From: Panagrolaimus kolymaensis
Lineage: Eukaryota; Nematoda; Chromadorea; Rhabditida; Panagrolaimidae
Length of the DNA stretch: 64,000 nucleotides
Reading direction: 5' to 3'
Assembly: GCA_028622995.1 (NCBI GenBank)
Contig: JAJQJQ010000008.1
Location: 4,154,001-4,218,000, forward strand
The position numbers and the translations under genes were made by a program. Each line of letters opens with the position of its first letter. The first letter of the stretch is position 1. This document shows, piece after piece, positions 23,201 through 37,599 of this stretch. A model generated the notes under the pieces. The model saw only the letters and a list, made by a program, of their open reading frames with translations, was not told the origin of the DNA and did no database searches.

Positions 23201-26200
23201 TTCTTTACTTTTATTTCTCCATTTTAACTTTAAAATGCTTTAACCTTCTTTTTTACATGAAGAAAAAAAGAATAGGGAAACTTCATGAGTTTGTTTGTAT
23301 GTTTCATATCAAAATCAATATTTTATTTTATTTTAAGAAATGATAGTTTTTTTTTAAATTATATAATGGCTATAAACTTTTTTTATAGTTTAAACCCCCA
23401 CTTTTATTTACACCTGCTTTTCTAATGTTCCACTCTTATTCCACATATTTCTTCTGTTTCCATTTTATGAATCAATCAATCTTTGAATTTGATTAAACTT
23501 TTTTTTTCTCTTTTCTTTTTACTTTTTTTTTCAAGCCATAGATAAGAGATGTCTCACTCAAGCTCCAATAAGCTTGAGAAATAGGAAAGACGAAGTAAAG
23601 AAAGTAAAAGCAGCGTCTCCACCTTCGTCAATAGATGGATGGATTGAATATTGTTGTTTTCATTTTTTCCATTTTCAGAAAATATCAAAAATGGATCTTG
23701 TTCAAAGATAGATGGAAGGAAGTTGTAAATTATTCACTCACCTCTCTATTTTTATGTTTTTCTTCAATGCTGTTGTGCTTTTTTTCTTGAGGATATGTTT
23801 TTTTGTTTTAGAAGATTTCCCAACTCTCATCTTTTTTTCCATTCTGATTTCAATGAACTTTCACTAGACATTTATGTTTTTTTTTATTTCCAAGAATAAC
23901 GAAACGAAAATATTGAATTGTTGAGGTATGTCTTGTTACAGAAAAAAAAATTGAAACTTTTTTAGTCTTTTGAATGAATGAATAGATAGAATGTTACCGG
24001 AAGTTTTATCTCAAACGATTTTTAAAATTTTTTTCCATTGAATTTAAAAAAGATGAATGAAAAGCAAAAAAAATTTTCAAAAAAAAACGAAAAATGAGAC
24101 GGCGAAGGTTGTCGAGAAAATATTAATATTTTTAAAATATGCGTTTTATTGAATAAAGAATATCTCCTTCAATAAGTTTTCCATTAAATTTAAAACTTAA
24201 AAACACCTTCAATTTTGGCTATTTTTGATAGTAACTATTTTTGACGATATTTAACCATTTTTGCTTACTATCATAATCATGCCAAAATTAGCCATCTCCT
24301 ATTTTGTCTTAACTTTCTTTAAATTTCTAATTATTCATTTTATTCTGCAAAAAAACAAAAACAAAGAAAGAATTAATTTATTATCTATTTTTTTCTTCAA
24401 ATAAATAAATCTTTCTTTTAAAATAATGCGTCCTCCGGAAATAAATATTGCAAAAACTTTGCAAAATTAAAGAAAAAGTTAATCAGAAATGGAACGCGGC
24501 AAAACAAAACAAAAAAGACTGACTTTTATTTAAGAAAAAAAAAAGTTTCTTTTCATTTTAATTAAAATTTACAAAAAAAGAAAGGAAGAAATCTTTATTA
24601 AATATTCTTTTGACGTTTAATTTTCCTCTTTTTTTTGTTTTTGAAAGAAATTTTCTTTTTTTCCAGAGAAAATAGAAACAAAAGTTGTCAAGCGAAAGGA
24701 AGCAACACGCTTATTCAATGCAAGCAGCATTAATGGTTCCAATCGTTTACTCTCTTTTTTTTTTGTGGCTTTTGTGTCTTTTAAAAGTTTGAAAATGAAA
24801 TATTTATTTCACACACAAAATGGGTTCACATTTGCACTCAGGCCTATTCCATAGTATAGTAGCATTTTTTTCCGATATGGGAGATGAGAATAATTTATTG
24901 CAGAATAAAAAATAAAAAACATTGGTGGCGGCTTACACTCTCACACCCAAATGTATACTCAAATATTGATGATTATTTTAATATATTTTTATAACATTTT
25001 TGATATAATTTATTTTTTTATTTATAAAAATACTTGTGTACTTAGATTCAATGGCAAATTAGCATATTTTGCCTTGTGTGGCATTTTTTGTCTTATTTGT
25101 TATGCTTTGGAGCTTCAAGTTTCTAATTTTGACTAAAGTTGGAAAATAATTATAAAACTCCCAAGTTTCCTACATTTTAGCTTTTCCATATTTTAATCTT
25201 CAAAACTTTTAAACTTTTGGTAAGAGTAATATTTTTCATTTCTTTTTCTTCCACCAATGTCCAATCATAAAAATATAGAAATTCATAGTTTTTTTGAGAC
25301 AATGTTTCTGGTGTTTTTATTTTTTATTAGGCTAATTAATTTAAGCTTATTTTTTCAATTTTTTTCTTCTTCAAAATTATTAATAAACTTTTGATTTTCC
25401 CCTAACTTCTAATTTCCAAACTTTTAAATTTTTTTCCATTTTGTCACGTTCCCTACTGTAATTTCCCATCACCATCATTTTCTTCTTCTTCTTCTCTATC
25501 GTCGTCGTTTTTTTTTGCCACAAATGTTTTTAATGAATATAAATTTTTATTTTTTATTTTGCGCGCTTTTCTTTTTAGTAATTCAGTCATGCGGGTTTAT
25601 ATCAAGCAAGCATAAAAATTGACAACATTTTCTTCCTTTCTTTTTTTTCTTCTTTTAAGATTTTTCGTTCTTTCTTTCTGTGGACTTCCTTCTTTTAAGA
25701 AGCTCGAAGATGCTTCTCCTCAAAAAAAATAAGAAAGAGAAGATTTTTGACAACAAGGCTAACTAAGGATGAAATTGCTGCTTGCTTGCTTTTGCTGTCT
25801 TTGAGCTTCATCAGACTTGTTTTTTCCCTTCATTTTTTTTTTGAATGGATAAGCATCAAAACAACATCTCTTTCTCTGTTTTTTTTTCTTCACTAACAAG
25901 GGTGAAGAAGAAAAAAAGAGAGAGGAGAGAAGATTCTTTTTTTTCTTCTGTTTTTTAGCTTCTTGAAAAAAAAGATAACTGACGTCGAAGAAGAAGTGAG
26001 AAGAAAGAAAAAAGCGGATAAAAATGAGTCAAACAACAAATTGCAAAAAATAAAAAATAAACGGATGTTAGCTGCTTTTAACTCTTCTTAGAAGAAAAAA
26101 AAGAATGAGAGGAGTTTTTTTTTCTGTGATAAAAGTTTGATATAAAAAAATTGTTTAAAAGAAGGGTTTTAATTTTTAGGATTAGCGTCTTTGAAAAGAT

Positions 26201-27898
26201 ATTTTGCATTTTTGGAGGCAGGTCTACTTAAGATTTAAAATGAATGAGTGTATTAGATTTTTGAAAGTTATTATATATGGATTAAATATTAAATCTTCGT
26301 AATTATAGCTATTAAATAAAAAAAATATATTAATCTTCCATTTTAGTAGTTGAAAATCTCTATAGCCTGATTCCTTGGGTGTGAGATCATCTGAAGATGA
26401 ATGTTCGAGAACTTTTGGATTTTACTTACTCCATCCCATTTTTTTAATTCTTTTTTTCTTATCAATAATCTTGAATATTGGAAACTCCTTTCGAAAGAAT
26501 TAATTTTTTATTGATTTATAAATAAATAAAAGAGAGTAACAATTTCTTAACAATATTCTTACAATTTTCGTTATTATCATAAACGTTTTTTCCTAATAAT
26601 TTTAATGAATGTTTTTTTTGATCCATTTTTACTTTTAAAATATCAATAAAAACTTATTACTACTTATGTTTCTTTTTTTTCCTATAACTCTATTTTTTGA
26701 AAAACATCGACGTTTCACTAACCCATTTCCATTTTCTGCCCTCTCACATTTTTTTATTTTTCTCATAAAATATGAATGAATGTGTTAAAAATTATGGATA
26801 TTGTTTAACACAACAAAAAAAACAATTTTTTTCTTTCTTTTTTAAACAACTGTTCTTTTTTAACTTACATATATATACATTTTAAGGAGTGAGGAGGCGT
26901 GAGAGGTTTTCTTTTTCAATTGAGAATTAAATTTTACTTATTTCAAGGATAATAGATAAGAAAGAAGCTATTCATTTACATTTTTTAAAAATTGAAACAT
27001 TTTCCTTTTTTTGCGTAATTACTCTTTTCTTCTTTTTTTTTAAATGACGAGGCGGATTTTATAATTTTTTTAGACTATTTTATTTTTAAAGTATTTTTAG
27101 TTTTTTGAGAGTAATGTTTTTTAAACGATACTTTTTGATTTTTGATTACTATCCAAACGAGAGTAAATCCAAGAACCCCAAGTTTCAATTTTTTTTGTTT
27201 TTAATGGACAAAGATAGTAACTTAAAATATTGAATTTTGTATTAATTTTGTTACTGTTTTATGGTAATAACCAAATATTGCTAATGTTAAATATTATTTT
27301 TTCTTTATAATTACTCGTTTTGACTTTTAAACAAATGTGCGTGATTATTTCGTGCAAAACTTCGAAGTTTATAATGCAATTTTTTTTCTCAAGTTCTATG
27401 TTCTAGACTTTGCTCTCATTCCATTATTTTTTCAAGTCCCAAAAAATTGTTTATTGGCATTATTATTTTTTTGGGTGACATTTTACGGCTAAAATTTTCA
27501 TATTTCACAAAAAATATTTTAAAAGACTCAAATAACTTATATTTAATTTACAATATTTATTTATGATTTTAACAATAATAACCAGAACAACGACAATTGC
27601 AACAACAACAACATCAATAACGTTATTTACTCCTCCACAAAAATTCAATTCAAAATCATCATGTGACTCGGCTTAAAAAAAAAAGAAAAAAGAAGGAAAA
27701 AAATTAAATTTTTCTCATTTCTTTTTATTGTTCGTGTGTGGCTTGCTTGCTTTTTTTCTCCTTCTTCGTCGTCCTAAAGAAAAGAAGAAAAAAAACAACT
27801 TTCAACAAAGGCACAGAAACATATACAAGTTTTTTTTGCTTTCAATAAAGCCTTAATTATATCAGCAGCTACAAGCAAAAATCACAACAACAACAACC
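20252..27898. other. gene-poor T-rich region upstream of unc-10
   Basis: About 7.6 kb without a supported gene. The plus strand is strongly enriched in T and TC tracts, with scattered CATC/GATG microsatellite-like patches (for example 22810-22830) and GCTTGCTTGC repeats. All frames here are short Phe/Lys-rich translations of these tracts. The stretch probably holds the unc-10 promoter and perhaps a distant non-coding first exon. The last 40 bases before the unc-10 start are rich in CAA. Confidence 0.55.
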
Positions 27899-30800
27899 AT
27901 GGCAGATCCAATGGCGCCCGATTTATCGGGTTTAAGTGAAGAAGAGCGTAAAATAATTGAAGAAGTTTTATCTCGTCAAAGAGCGGAAGAACAAAAGGAA
28001 TCTAAAATTTCTCAAGCGGCTGATAAAGAATTGGATGATATTGAAAAACAAATTCTTAATAGGAAAGAAACAGCTTCAAGGCTGATTGGAACTCAAGATG
28101 ATGCCATATGTCAAATATGTCAAAAAACTAAATTTGCTGATGGCATTGGACATAAATGTTTTTATTGTCAACTTCGATCTTGTGCGAGATGTGGTGGAAG
28201 GACGACAAGCAAAAATAAGGTTCGTATAAAATTATTTTTTGCCATTATAAATTTTTTAATTTCGCCTCGAAACATTTCTTACGAATTTTGAAATGTCTAA
28301 CATTTAAATTTAAAAACATTTTTTAGAATATTTGGGCATGTTCACTATGTCAAAAAAGGCAGCAAATTCTTGCTAAAACGGGCAAATGGTTTCAAAATGC
28401 AACCGATCCCAAGTAAGTCCTTCGTTCAGTCCATATTGAATTTTTTTTATGAAATTAAAAAGTTTTTAATAATATTTTTCTAAATTTTATTACTATCGTC
28501 TGAAATAAATATCTAAAAGTTCCAATTTTAAGCAGTTTTTTTTAATTTGTGAAATGGTAGTAACTTAATTTTACAAACTTAACTGGCTTTGGCTTTAAAT
28601 AAATACAAAAAAATAAACTCATTTCATTTTATTTTTATTTTGAACGAGAATAGTAATTTGATTGGCAAAAAAAAATTGAACATTTTTTCATTATATTTAT
28701 TTTTCTGTTCAAAAATGGAAATTGAGTAGTGTTCGTCACAAAAATAAGAAAGCTTCCAAATAAAGATGTCTTCTTTTATTTTTCTGCGTTTGTAAGCTTG
28801 TCTGAATTTTTTGTCTTTCAAAAACTGTTAAAAATCATTAATCAAAGTGTTTATGTTTTTTTGTTAAACCAAAAGGATTAAAAAAAATAAATTTCATTTT
28901 CACGCGCCTCCTATTTCCTTATTTTTGTCTGGTTTCTTATTTTTTTAACAGCTGCTAACTAAAAATTGAGAGAAACCACGAGCCAAAAAAATTGTAGTTA
29001 TTTTTTTTGTTTAAAATTTTGTAAAACTTTAAAAAGATATTTATGTTTCCAACTTCAAAATCTTTTATTCTGTGAAAATATTTATAGAAATTTGCGTGAG
29101 AAATATTCCAAAAAAGTATATTAATCCAATTTTGTATTACCAAAACACACAAAAAATTTTTATTTTATTTAGAAAAAAAAAGCACATTTTGTATTGATTT
29201 TCATATTTGTAAAACTAACTACATTTTATTCTAGTCTTTCATATATATTTTTTTATAAATATTAAAAAAAAGTTCTTTTTACCAATAAAATTTACTTTTA
29301 TAAAAACATTTTTTGTTTTGTTTTTTCTTATTTGCTTTTCTTTTTTCTTTGCTGTCAGCGCTCAAGTTTTATTTTTATTGATCTCAAGAGAGTCCTTTTA
29401 CGTATGTAAAAGTCAAAAAAGAAGTTTCTAAAATAAAAACAACAAAAGGAGCCATGCATGCTGTAAAACATTTTTTTGCCGCCAATTCATTAAGTCATTA
29501 TTTAACTTTTTTCAAGCAGAAATTTGCTTCTTTTTTTTTCCTTTTTTTATTGAAGGTCAAAAACGAAAAATGTGCATTTCCTTTTACGTTTTTTCCTTTA
29601 ATTTCCCGTCATTAAATTATTTTTTCTTTCATTTTAGAAACCCTGGAAGCCAGCCTGGATCACAACACGATTTGGCTTCACAGCAATATCCCCAATCTCA
29701 GCAGCAGCAACAAAATAATAGTATGCAGCCAATGACGAATGGAGGTTCAAATTATTCCATGGGTCCACCAAATGGTAATGGACAACATGCTTCAACTTCA
29801 TATGATTCACAAAACCCACAACAACAACATATTCCAAATGGTCAACCACCCATGATGCAGCAACATCAGATGCAACAATCACAGATACCTCAGCAAAATC
29901 ATTTACCATCGACGGGTCAAACACAAATGGCAAATGGAGTGATGCCATCACAAAGACAAATGCAAATGCAACAACAACAACCTCAAATCCAACAACAGCA
30001 GCAACCTCCACCTCCGCAACAAAAAGATTCAGTAGTTGGTGGATTAATGGGAATGATAGGATTAAAACCATCGTCTTCCTCGAATCAGCAACAGCAGCAA
30101 CAACAACCTAAACCTATGTCTCAACAACCTGCACAAGCTATAGCTCCATTAAATAATGGAAACATGGGTCAAAATCAGCAACAACAATATCCTCAACAAC
30201 AGAATCAACAAAATCAACAACAACAGCAGGCTCGAAGACAAAATACTCTTCATCGCCAACCAAGTTTAAATGATAGAGATTATGATCGAAGGCAAAGTCG
30301 TTATGATGAACCTGAAACAAGCAGCAACATCAATAACAGGCGAGCAATTGAAGACGAAAAAAGGCGTAGAGGTGATCCATATTTGGATTCTCCTCGTGGA
30401 TCCATTCGTTCATCAGAATATGACGATCGCCAACAACAAAGAAATAGTAATGTTCCACAAAGAAAAATATCATCTGATTCTCGAAGGCGTGGCGGTGGTG
30501 GCGATCAACAACAACAACTTGATGATCCTAATCAAAGATCTCAACAAATTTATGATGATGATCCAAGTTTTCATAAACAACAACAGCGTCGAGCTCCTCC
30601 ACATGTGGATTCAATAACAAGGTCACCAGATGCTCCAAGATCTTCAAGATCATCGAGAGATCCACGAGGGAATAATGGAATTCGTCGACAGCTATCAAAA
30701 TCTAATGACCCAAATCAACATCAAGTTGTTGCTGGTCCAACATATCCTCCAGCAGTTCCACCACCAGAAAAACCCATAGGTTTTTCAACTCCAACAACCC

Positions 30801-33800
30801 TTAAACCATTACCATCCAATCAAACAAGGCATAAAAAATCTAAATTACTTCAAAATCGTTCAGCTTCTATGAACAAAGACCAACAGCAACAATTACAAAT
30901 TCAACAACAAACTTCAAGTGAAGAAGAAGAAGCCCCGAAAGGCAATACAGAATCATCAGAAAAAACTGCAGATTTCACTGAAAAAGATTTATTACTTTAT
31001 ATTTATGGAGCACAAAAAGCTAAAATGGGTCCAGAAATGGCTAAATGTAAGTCCAACTTTTCAACCTCCAAAAAAAGTTAAACTAAACCCAAATTTTTTT
31101 TAGTTGATGCAAGTTTAAAATCTAAATCAAATTTAGATTTAGCAACTTCATCAAGAAGTTCAATATTACCGGGAAATAGTTTGGCAGCTAAAATTCGACA
31201 ATATTTATTAAGCCCTGTATCATGGCAACCTAGTGCTGATCAAAGAAATCTCATTGGACATATGGTTTTACAAAGATTAAAAAATGATAATGGAGATTTG
31301 GGTTTAAAAGTTGCTGGTGGAAGATCAACATCCAATGGAAGATTAGGAGCATTTGTGACCAAAGTGCGGCCAGGAAGTGTAGCGGATATTGTTGGACAAC
31401 TTAGACCAGGTTAGTTGCCTTTGAAAAATTGACACAATTGAAAGCAGAGTTTTCTTTAAAAAAATTATATCAAAAATTATTATTGCTTTGTCTTTGCAAA
31501 ACCATGTTCTATTAAAATCCAATCAGGAACTAATTTCTTATAAGCACACTTTACTTTTTAAATTTCTAAAAATAAATAAAAACATATTTCAAACTAATAA
31601 AATTTTTCACCAAATTTAATAATTTTCCCGCTCAAATTCAATTTACTCCATTTTTCTTTTTTATAATTCTTTTTTCTTCAGGTGATGAAGTTTTGGAATG
31701 GAACGGTCATAACCTTCAAAATGCTACACCCGAACATGTTCGACAAATAGTAACATCCTCGAAAAATGATTCACAAGTTGAACTCATTGTTAGTCGAAGC
31801 ATGTCCATGCCGGATGGAGATGATTTTTTAAATATTCGTCGAAGTACCACTGGATTTGCGGATTATCCTGACTATCGATTAAATAATTATAACGAAATTA
31901 TGATTGATCCTATCACTGGAATGCGACATTCCCAAACCCATTCAAGACCATTTTTATCAGCTCGTGGAGGCATGGGTGAAATTTCACCTTTAGCTCAACA
32001 ACAATCTCAACAACAATTTGGCGGTGGTTATGGTATTCCTAGAATTCGACATTTAAGCAGTGGACCATCATCAAAACAAAAATATTCTGTACCTGAAATG
32101 CCTTTTTCAAGTAAGTGCAATAAATTACTCTGTCGGCTAATTTTCTTTATCATCAAAATTTTTGCACTTAACTTTAACTTTTCGAATACTGTAATTTCCT
32201 TTCACCAAAAAATATAATAATAATGACTCAATTAACTACAGGGAAAATTTTTGTTTTCATTTTCTATTAAATTATTTTCTTAGCTTTGTAAAAAAAGTTG
32301 TTGTAAAAAAAAGAAAAGATTATTTGAAAGTAAAACACACACATATTTGAATTCAATTAAGCCATAAAGAAATAGAGAGAGATAGAAAAAATAAGGAACT
32401 GATTAAATTACCTCTTCCATTTCTTTAAAGTGTATCAGAAGAAAGAAAAAAATGGAGGCGTTTTTATTCTCACACGTTCTTGAAAAAAAGTAGGCGATGA
32501 AAAAATTTTAGTTTTATTTGTTAAGAAAGTTTTTAAAAGATTTTACTTTTTTTCTTTAAAGTTGCAAGAAAAATTTTTTGCAAACACACTTATCTCATTT
32601 TGCCTTTTTCTCTATTTCTTTTTAACCCATAAAAATATTATAATTGTTTTAGAAATAAATAATTAGAGAAAAAATATTTATAATATTTTATACCTTTCAC
32701 TTTTTTGAGAGATCATTGATGTTTGTGTACTTTCCCTTAGATATACAATTTTATTTATAACATTTAAATTTAAAAATTGGCCTTTAAAGGACCATGTTCA
32801 TTTCGTCTTTTTTGAAATTTGTTTTCAAACCCGCGGCTGGATATTCCATCATGCCGCAACATTGCAAAATGCAAAAGCCTTTGTTCCAATACTTAGAAAA
32901 TTTTTTGTTTTTTTGTTTTTTCTGATAATGCACATATGTAGCTACTCTTCTAAATAGCTTTACGACAATCATCATATTAAAAGTAATGAATATAGGTAGT
33001 ATTAATGCTATAAGACTTCATCATGTAGGCGAAATTCTCAAAAAAACAAAAAATTTTCTAAGTATTGGAACAAAGGCTTTTGCATTTTGCAATGTTGCGG
33101 CATGATGGAATATCCAGCCGCGGGTTTGAAAACAAATTTCAAAAAAGACGAAATGAACATGGTCCTTTAAAAAAACTTTTTGTGACTGTTCCTTAACCTT
33201 CATTACTCTCTCTTTTATTATTAATTCAACAAAATGATATCATGTGAAAAAAAGGAAAAAATGATATAAATTTAACAACCATGTAACTATTGGAAACCAA
33301 TAAATTTATATTTTTAAACTTTTTCATTTTACTAATTTACTCTCTTTTATTTTATTTTATTTTTAGTGAGCCAACAATTAATTTCTCGACAACTTTCACC
33401 TTTAGCAATGCAAGCCGCTGTTAATGCAGCATCAGCAACCGGAGGTCATCCGATTGTTCAACAGCAACAACAAGCTCAAATATTTGGCACTATTGAAGTA
33501 AGCAAAATAGAGTTAAATATTTCTTTAACAAATTTAAAAATAAATTTGGTTTTAGATTGCATTGTTATATCTTCCACAAGAACGTGAACTCGTTGTAACA
33601 TTATTGGGTGCAATGGATTTACCACCAAGACGTGATGGAGCTTTAAGAAATCCATATGCTAAACTTTTTCTTTTACCTGATCGAAGGTAGTCATTCCTTT
33701 AAATTGCACCAATTTAAAAAAACCATAAAAAATATTTCAGTGAAAAATCAATTCGTCAAACAACCGTTTTAGCAGAAACTCTTTCTCCACAATGGCAAGA

Positions 33801-36800
33801 AAGTTTTTATTATCGAAATCTTACGGAACCCATTCTTATGTCTCGCGTTCTTGAAGTTACTGTATGGGATTATGATAAATATGAAGCTAATACTTTCCTC
33901 GGCGAAGTCCTCATTGATTTTTCCACTGTGTTATTGGATAATCAACCATTTAGTTATACGTTAATGGAAATGGATGATGAAAATCCTGTTAGATTGGTAA
34001 AACACAAACTAATATCTTTGAAATCTAAAAATTAATTTATTCATATTTCAGCGTCTAAGAAATAGACGATATTCATCATGCACTCCACCACCTCGACCAT
34101 ATTCAGAAATGGCACATTATAAAAATTATAATGGCGGCGCACATTTACGAAAACCCCATTATCGAGACCAACAACAATATCGAGCAAGAGTGGATGATGA
34201 TTATGAAACAGGAGGAGAATATGATTATGGCGGCAACAATCATATCCCTCGATCACGAACTTATGATCGATCAGGAATTGGCGTTGCAGCAGGTGGGATT
34301 CAACAATCACAACAACAAAATCCATGTTATTGCGGTGGAACAGCAGATTGGAATATTAATTCTCAAGCTCCTTCACAAAGTGGTGGCAACAATGCCAATG
34401 GATATATTAGTGATACTTATGCGAATCAAGTGTCTTCGAAATATTATAGTCAACGGCCACATTCAGCTACAGCAATTCGAAAAGGTATGTAAGGTTCGGG
34501 GAAAAATTAAATAAAAAGTATTTCATGTCAAAAAATAATTTAGATCCAACGATGATGGAACATGATGCGAGTCCACATGCTCGACAATATCGTACTCGAC
34601 CTCGTCATCGACATTCTCAAGATCCAAGTTATCGAATGTCTCCATTAACTTCACCATACGGCCCTCCAGATGAACCTCAACCAATACGAGAAAAGCAACA
34701 ACATCCTAATCCTCGTCGATATGAACAACCACCAATGGATCCAGTTACAGGTGCTCCACTTCCTCCTCAACATCAGCAACAGCAACTTCCTGTACTTCCT
34801 CCTCACATGCAATCATATAATAATGGAGAATATGGAAGTGATGGATCTGAAACGATGTCAGTTAATTCAGCCCAATCAATGCAAAATAGACAAATTCGTC
34901 AACAGCACCAACACCTTCAGCAACAACAACAACTTCCACTTTCATCTGAAGATGGAGAAGGTTCATCAAATAGTTTGAGGCATCAAAATTATGTCAATGA
35001 TGATTATGGACAAAGTATATCCATGGAGGAAGCAACACAAAGTGATACAACCATGAAATCGAATACACAAGCAATGAAAGAAATGAAAGAGCGGAAGAAA
35101 AGTTTAATGACTCGTTTAATTCCTGGTCGAGGCGCTGGTGGAGGATTAGGTTAGTTACAGACTTTTATTTAACCCCCATAAAATCATATTTGGATGCGCG
35201 TTGTTCCAAAAAGTCCAATGAATGAGTTTAGAACATATGAGAAAAGAAAAAAGACGAAGGTAATAAAAACCGCAAGCAAAGTTTGAATCTGGAACGACAA
35301 ATAAACACAAAAATATTTGGAACACTTTTCATTGCATCAATCAAGAGTTAAAAAACATTTCTTTCTTACAAAGTTGGTTCATATAGTCTTTATTATAAAT
35401 ATTACATTTACAAAGAGATCACAATTACAATATAATAAAACCATCCAAATTAAGATTGAATCAAAAATCAGCAAAAAAGAATCGAGCAAGAAGAAGTACC
35501 ATAATACTTGAAATCACTGATGGCATGTTTCCAGCTTTATTCTTCTTACACCATGGAGCACCTGAAAAACAAAGAATTTAATATTTAAGATAAAGTATAG
35601 TGTATACCTTCATAACATGTTGTTGCTTCTGTTTCATTTGGTTTCCAATCAGCATCGGTAGTTACAATTCTTGGATTACTTGTTTGAGATGAATCAGGAG
35701 TTGTTGATTCATGATGATCACCACCGCCACTAGGATCAGGAGTAATTGCTGGAACCGGTGATGGATGTGGAGAAGATGTTGGATTTTGAGGAGGTTTTGT
35801 AGAAGATGGTGGCATTGTAGTATGTTCCGGAGCAGATGTTGGATTTTGAGGTGGCTTTGGAGGAGAAGTTGGAGGCACTGTAATAGATTCTGGAGCAGGT
35901 GTTGGATTTTGAGAAGGAGCTGGTTGCATTGTAATAGGTTCTGGAGCAGATGTTGGATTTTGAGGAGGAGCTGGCGGCATTGTAATAGGTTCTGGAGCAA
36001 ATGTTGAATTTTGATCAGGATTATTCTCTTTTGGTGTATTTTCTTTACCATTACATCCAGTTCCAATCAAAGCAAGAATAAATATTAACCATAATAATCG
36101 CATCTTCTTTTTGTAAACGATATCAGCACTTTGAATTCACCACCGTCGTCGTCGTCGAAAATGAAACAGGATGAAGAAAGACTTCTCTGAAAAAATGAAA
36201 TGATTAGAAACTTGTTGAATGAATGAAACGTTTAAAGAAATATTTGCATGAATGAGTCAAATTTTCACAAGATCAACGGCAATTTTTAGACTACCAAAAA
36301 ATTAACATAAAAAGTTTTTGGTTTGTAAGCCTAAAAATATTTTAAGCTTCTTTTTTGCTAAACCAATGTAAAAATAAAAACCAGAAGCAATATTGTAACG
36401 TTAAAAAGCAAATTAAACTCACGTGTATTCAATGAAATGACAGGAGATTAGAATATATCACTTTTCTTTTGCCATTGTTGATAGTCGTCGTCGATATTCA
36501 CTGAATCAAAGCTTGTTGAAATAAAATTCTTCGATCGAAAACATTTTGAAAACAAACAAGAAAAACATCAAAGACTAAAAAATGTTTATTTGTAAATCTC
36601 AATGGATGCTTGCGCTCATTTTGCCATAACTAAAACTTCTCCATTTTTTGCAACAAAAAAGCCTAAAAATAAAAGCAGCTTCAATTAACCCAAAATTTAT
36701 AATTTTTTAAAACTAAAAACTATCAACTTTTTGTATTTTTCAGAAAACAAACGAACCGGTTTTGCTCGTTCAGAAGAAGTTGGAGTTCCTGATTCCCTTT

Positions 36801-37599
36801 TAAATCCATCTGATCGACTTGGAGGAACTGTGGGAAATTTTCAAAAGCAAGCCAGTAAAGAATCCACCGATTCAGACAAGTTCGTTTTTTCATTTTTCAA
36901 AAAAAATTTATTATAAAATTTAGTCGCATTTTTAAGCTGGCCTCATCAATCCACCGCATTAAATGATACACCTTTGGGAACATTTGTGGAAAATTTGGGC
37001 CCTGGACAAGTTGTTGGTCGACAAGCCCTTGCTTCACCTGTATTAGGTGAAATTGAATTGGGTATAACTTTATCTAAATTTGGTATAAATGTTAATATTA
37101 TTCGTGGAAAAAATTTAACTCTTCGTCCTGGAATTAGTTCAACTCCAGGTAAGCATTATTTTTTTTAACGATGCAAGTGTCGTCAGACACTTTTTTGCTT
37201 TGATTTTAATCCCAAAAAATAAACTAAATATATCTCTCAATTTTTTTAGCTCCTTACGTAAAAATATATTTAATGGAAGGAAAATTATGCGTAACTAAAG
37301 CTAAAACTCCACCATCTCGTAAAACTACAGCCCCTGTATTTGGACACGCAGTAGATTTTTCAGAAAATTTTAAACATCGAACTTTACAAATTACCGTTCT
37401 TGGTGATTGTGGAAGAATGGAAAGAAAATTATTTATGGGTATTGCTCAAATTCGTTTGGATGATATTTCAACTTTAGTTCAACCTGTACAAAGTTGGTAT
37501 AAATTATTTCATAATTCAAGTTTAACGGGTGTTGCTCCAATTCGTAAAGATAGTGAAAATTCTTTACTTGGTGGTAATCAACAACAATCACAACAATAA
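27899..37599 (+). CDS. unc-10: RIM (Rab3-interacting active-zone scaffold), UNC-10 orthologue
   Basis: Thirteen exons keep frame throughout: 27899-28219, 28327-28412, 29638-31046, 31104-31409, 31682-32110, 33367-33497, 33556-33686, 33741-33996, 34052-34484, 34544-35149, 36744-36879, 36937-37148, 37250-37599. The product is about 1,601 aa. Order: Rab-binding helix, FYVE-like zinc finger (CQIC, CFYC, CARC, CSLC; residues ~70-125), a long Gln/Pro-rich linker, PDZ (GLKVAGGR...VELIVSRS, ~655-745), C2A (~897-1020, ending WDYDKYEANTFLGEVL), a disordered Gln/Arg linker, and C2B (GEIELGITLSKFG...WYKLF, ~1448-1570). RIM tethers Rab3 vesicles and organises Munc13/UNC-13 and calcium channels at presynaptic active zones. 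Length and domain order match the worm protein. The 36936 acceptor is AAG. One intron holds an antisense gene, another a MITE. Confidence 0.95.
32788..33166. mobile_element. foldback MITE in unc-10 intron
   Basis: A 379-bp element with TTAA at 32784-32787 and 33167-33170. It starts AGGACCATGTTCATTTCGTC and ends in the reverse complement. Arms of about 135 bp pair almost perfectly around a loop of about 110 bp. It lies in the intron between the exons ending at 32110 and starting at 33367. In the pre-mRNA it could form a long hairpin. Two mirror-image frames of 60-63 codons come from the arms and are not genes. Confidence 0.88.
35461..36103 (-). CDS. proline-rich secreted, probably GPI-anchored protein nested in unc-10
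   Basis: Two exons on the minus strand (36103-35608, 35561-35461) give 198 residues with frame kept. A signal peptide (LLWLIFILALIGTGCNG) is followed by about five imperfect 17-20-residue repeats built on APEPITMPPAPPQNPTS, then a Ser/Pro/His stretch and the short cysteine segment TCYEG-APWCKKN. The end is a hydrophobic tail (VISSIMVLLLARFFFADF), which suggests a GPI-attachment signal or a C-terminal anchor. The repeat is rich in sites for O-glycosylation. I do not recognise the family. It lies wholly within the 1.6-kb unc-10 intron between 35149 and 36744, on the opposite strand, so it must have its own promoter upstream (36104-36700). Confidence 0.8.

Noticed and set aside
29634..30320. Minus-strand frames opposite the Gln-rich unc-10 exon
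   Set aside because: CAA/CAG-rich coding DNA gives long open antisense frames by composition; the products are Val/Leu-rich and featureless.
32784..33203. Two near-identical minus-strand frames
   Set aside because: They arise from the inverted arms of the intronic MITE.
35662..36066. Extra open frames on both strands over the proline-repeat gene
   Set aside because: The repeated DNA leaves all frames open; only the frame with signal peptide, spliced second exon and hydrophobic tail is coherent.
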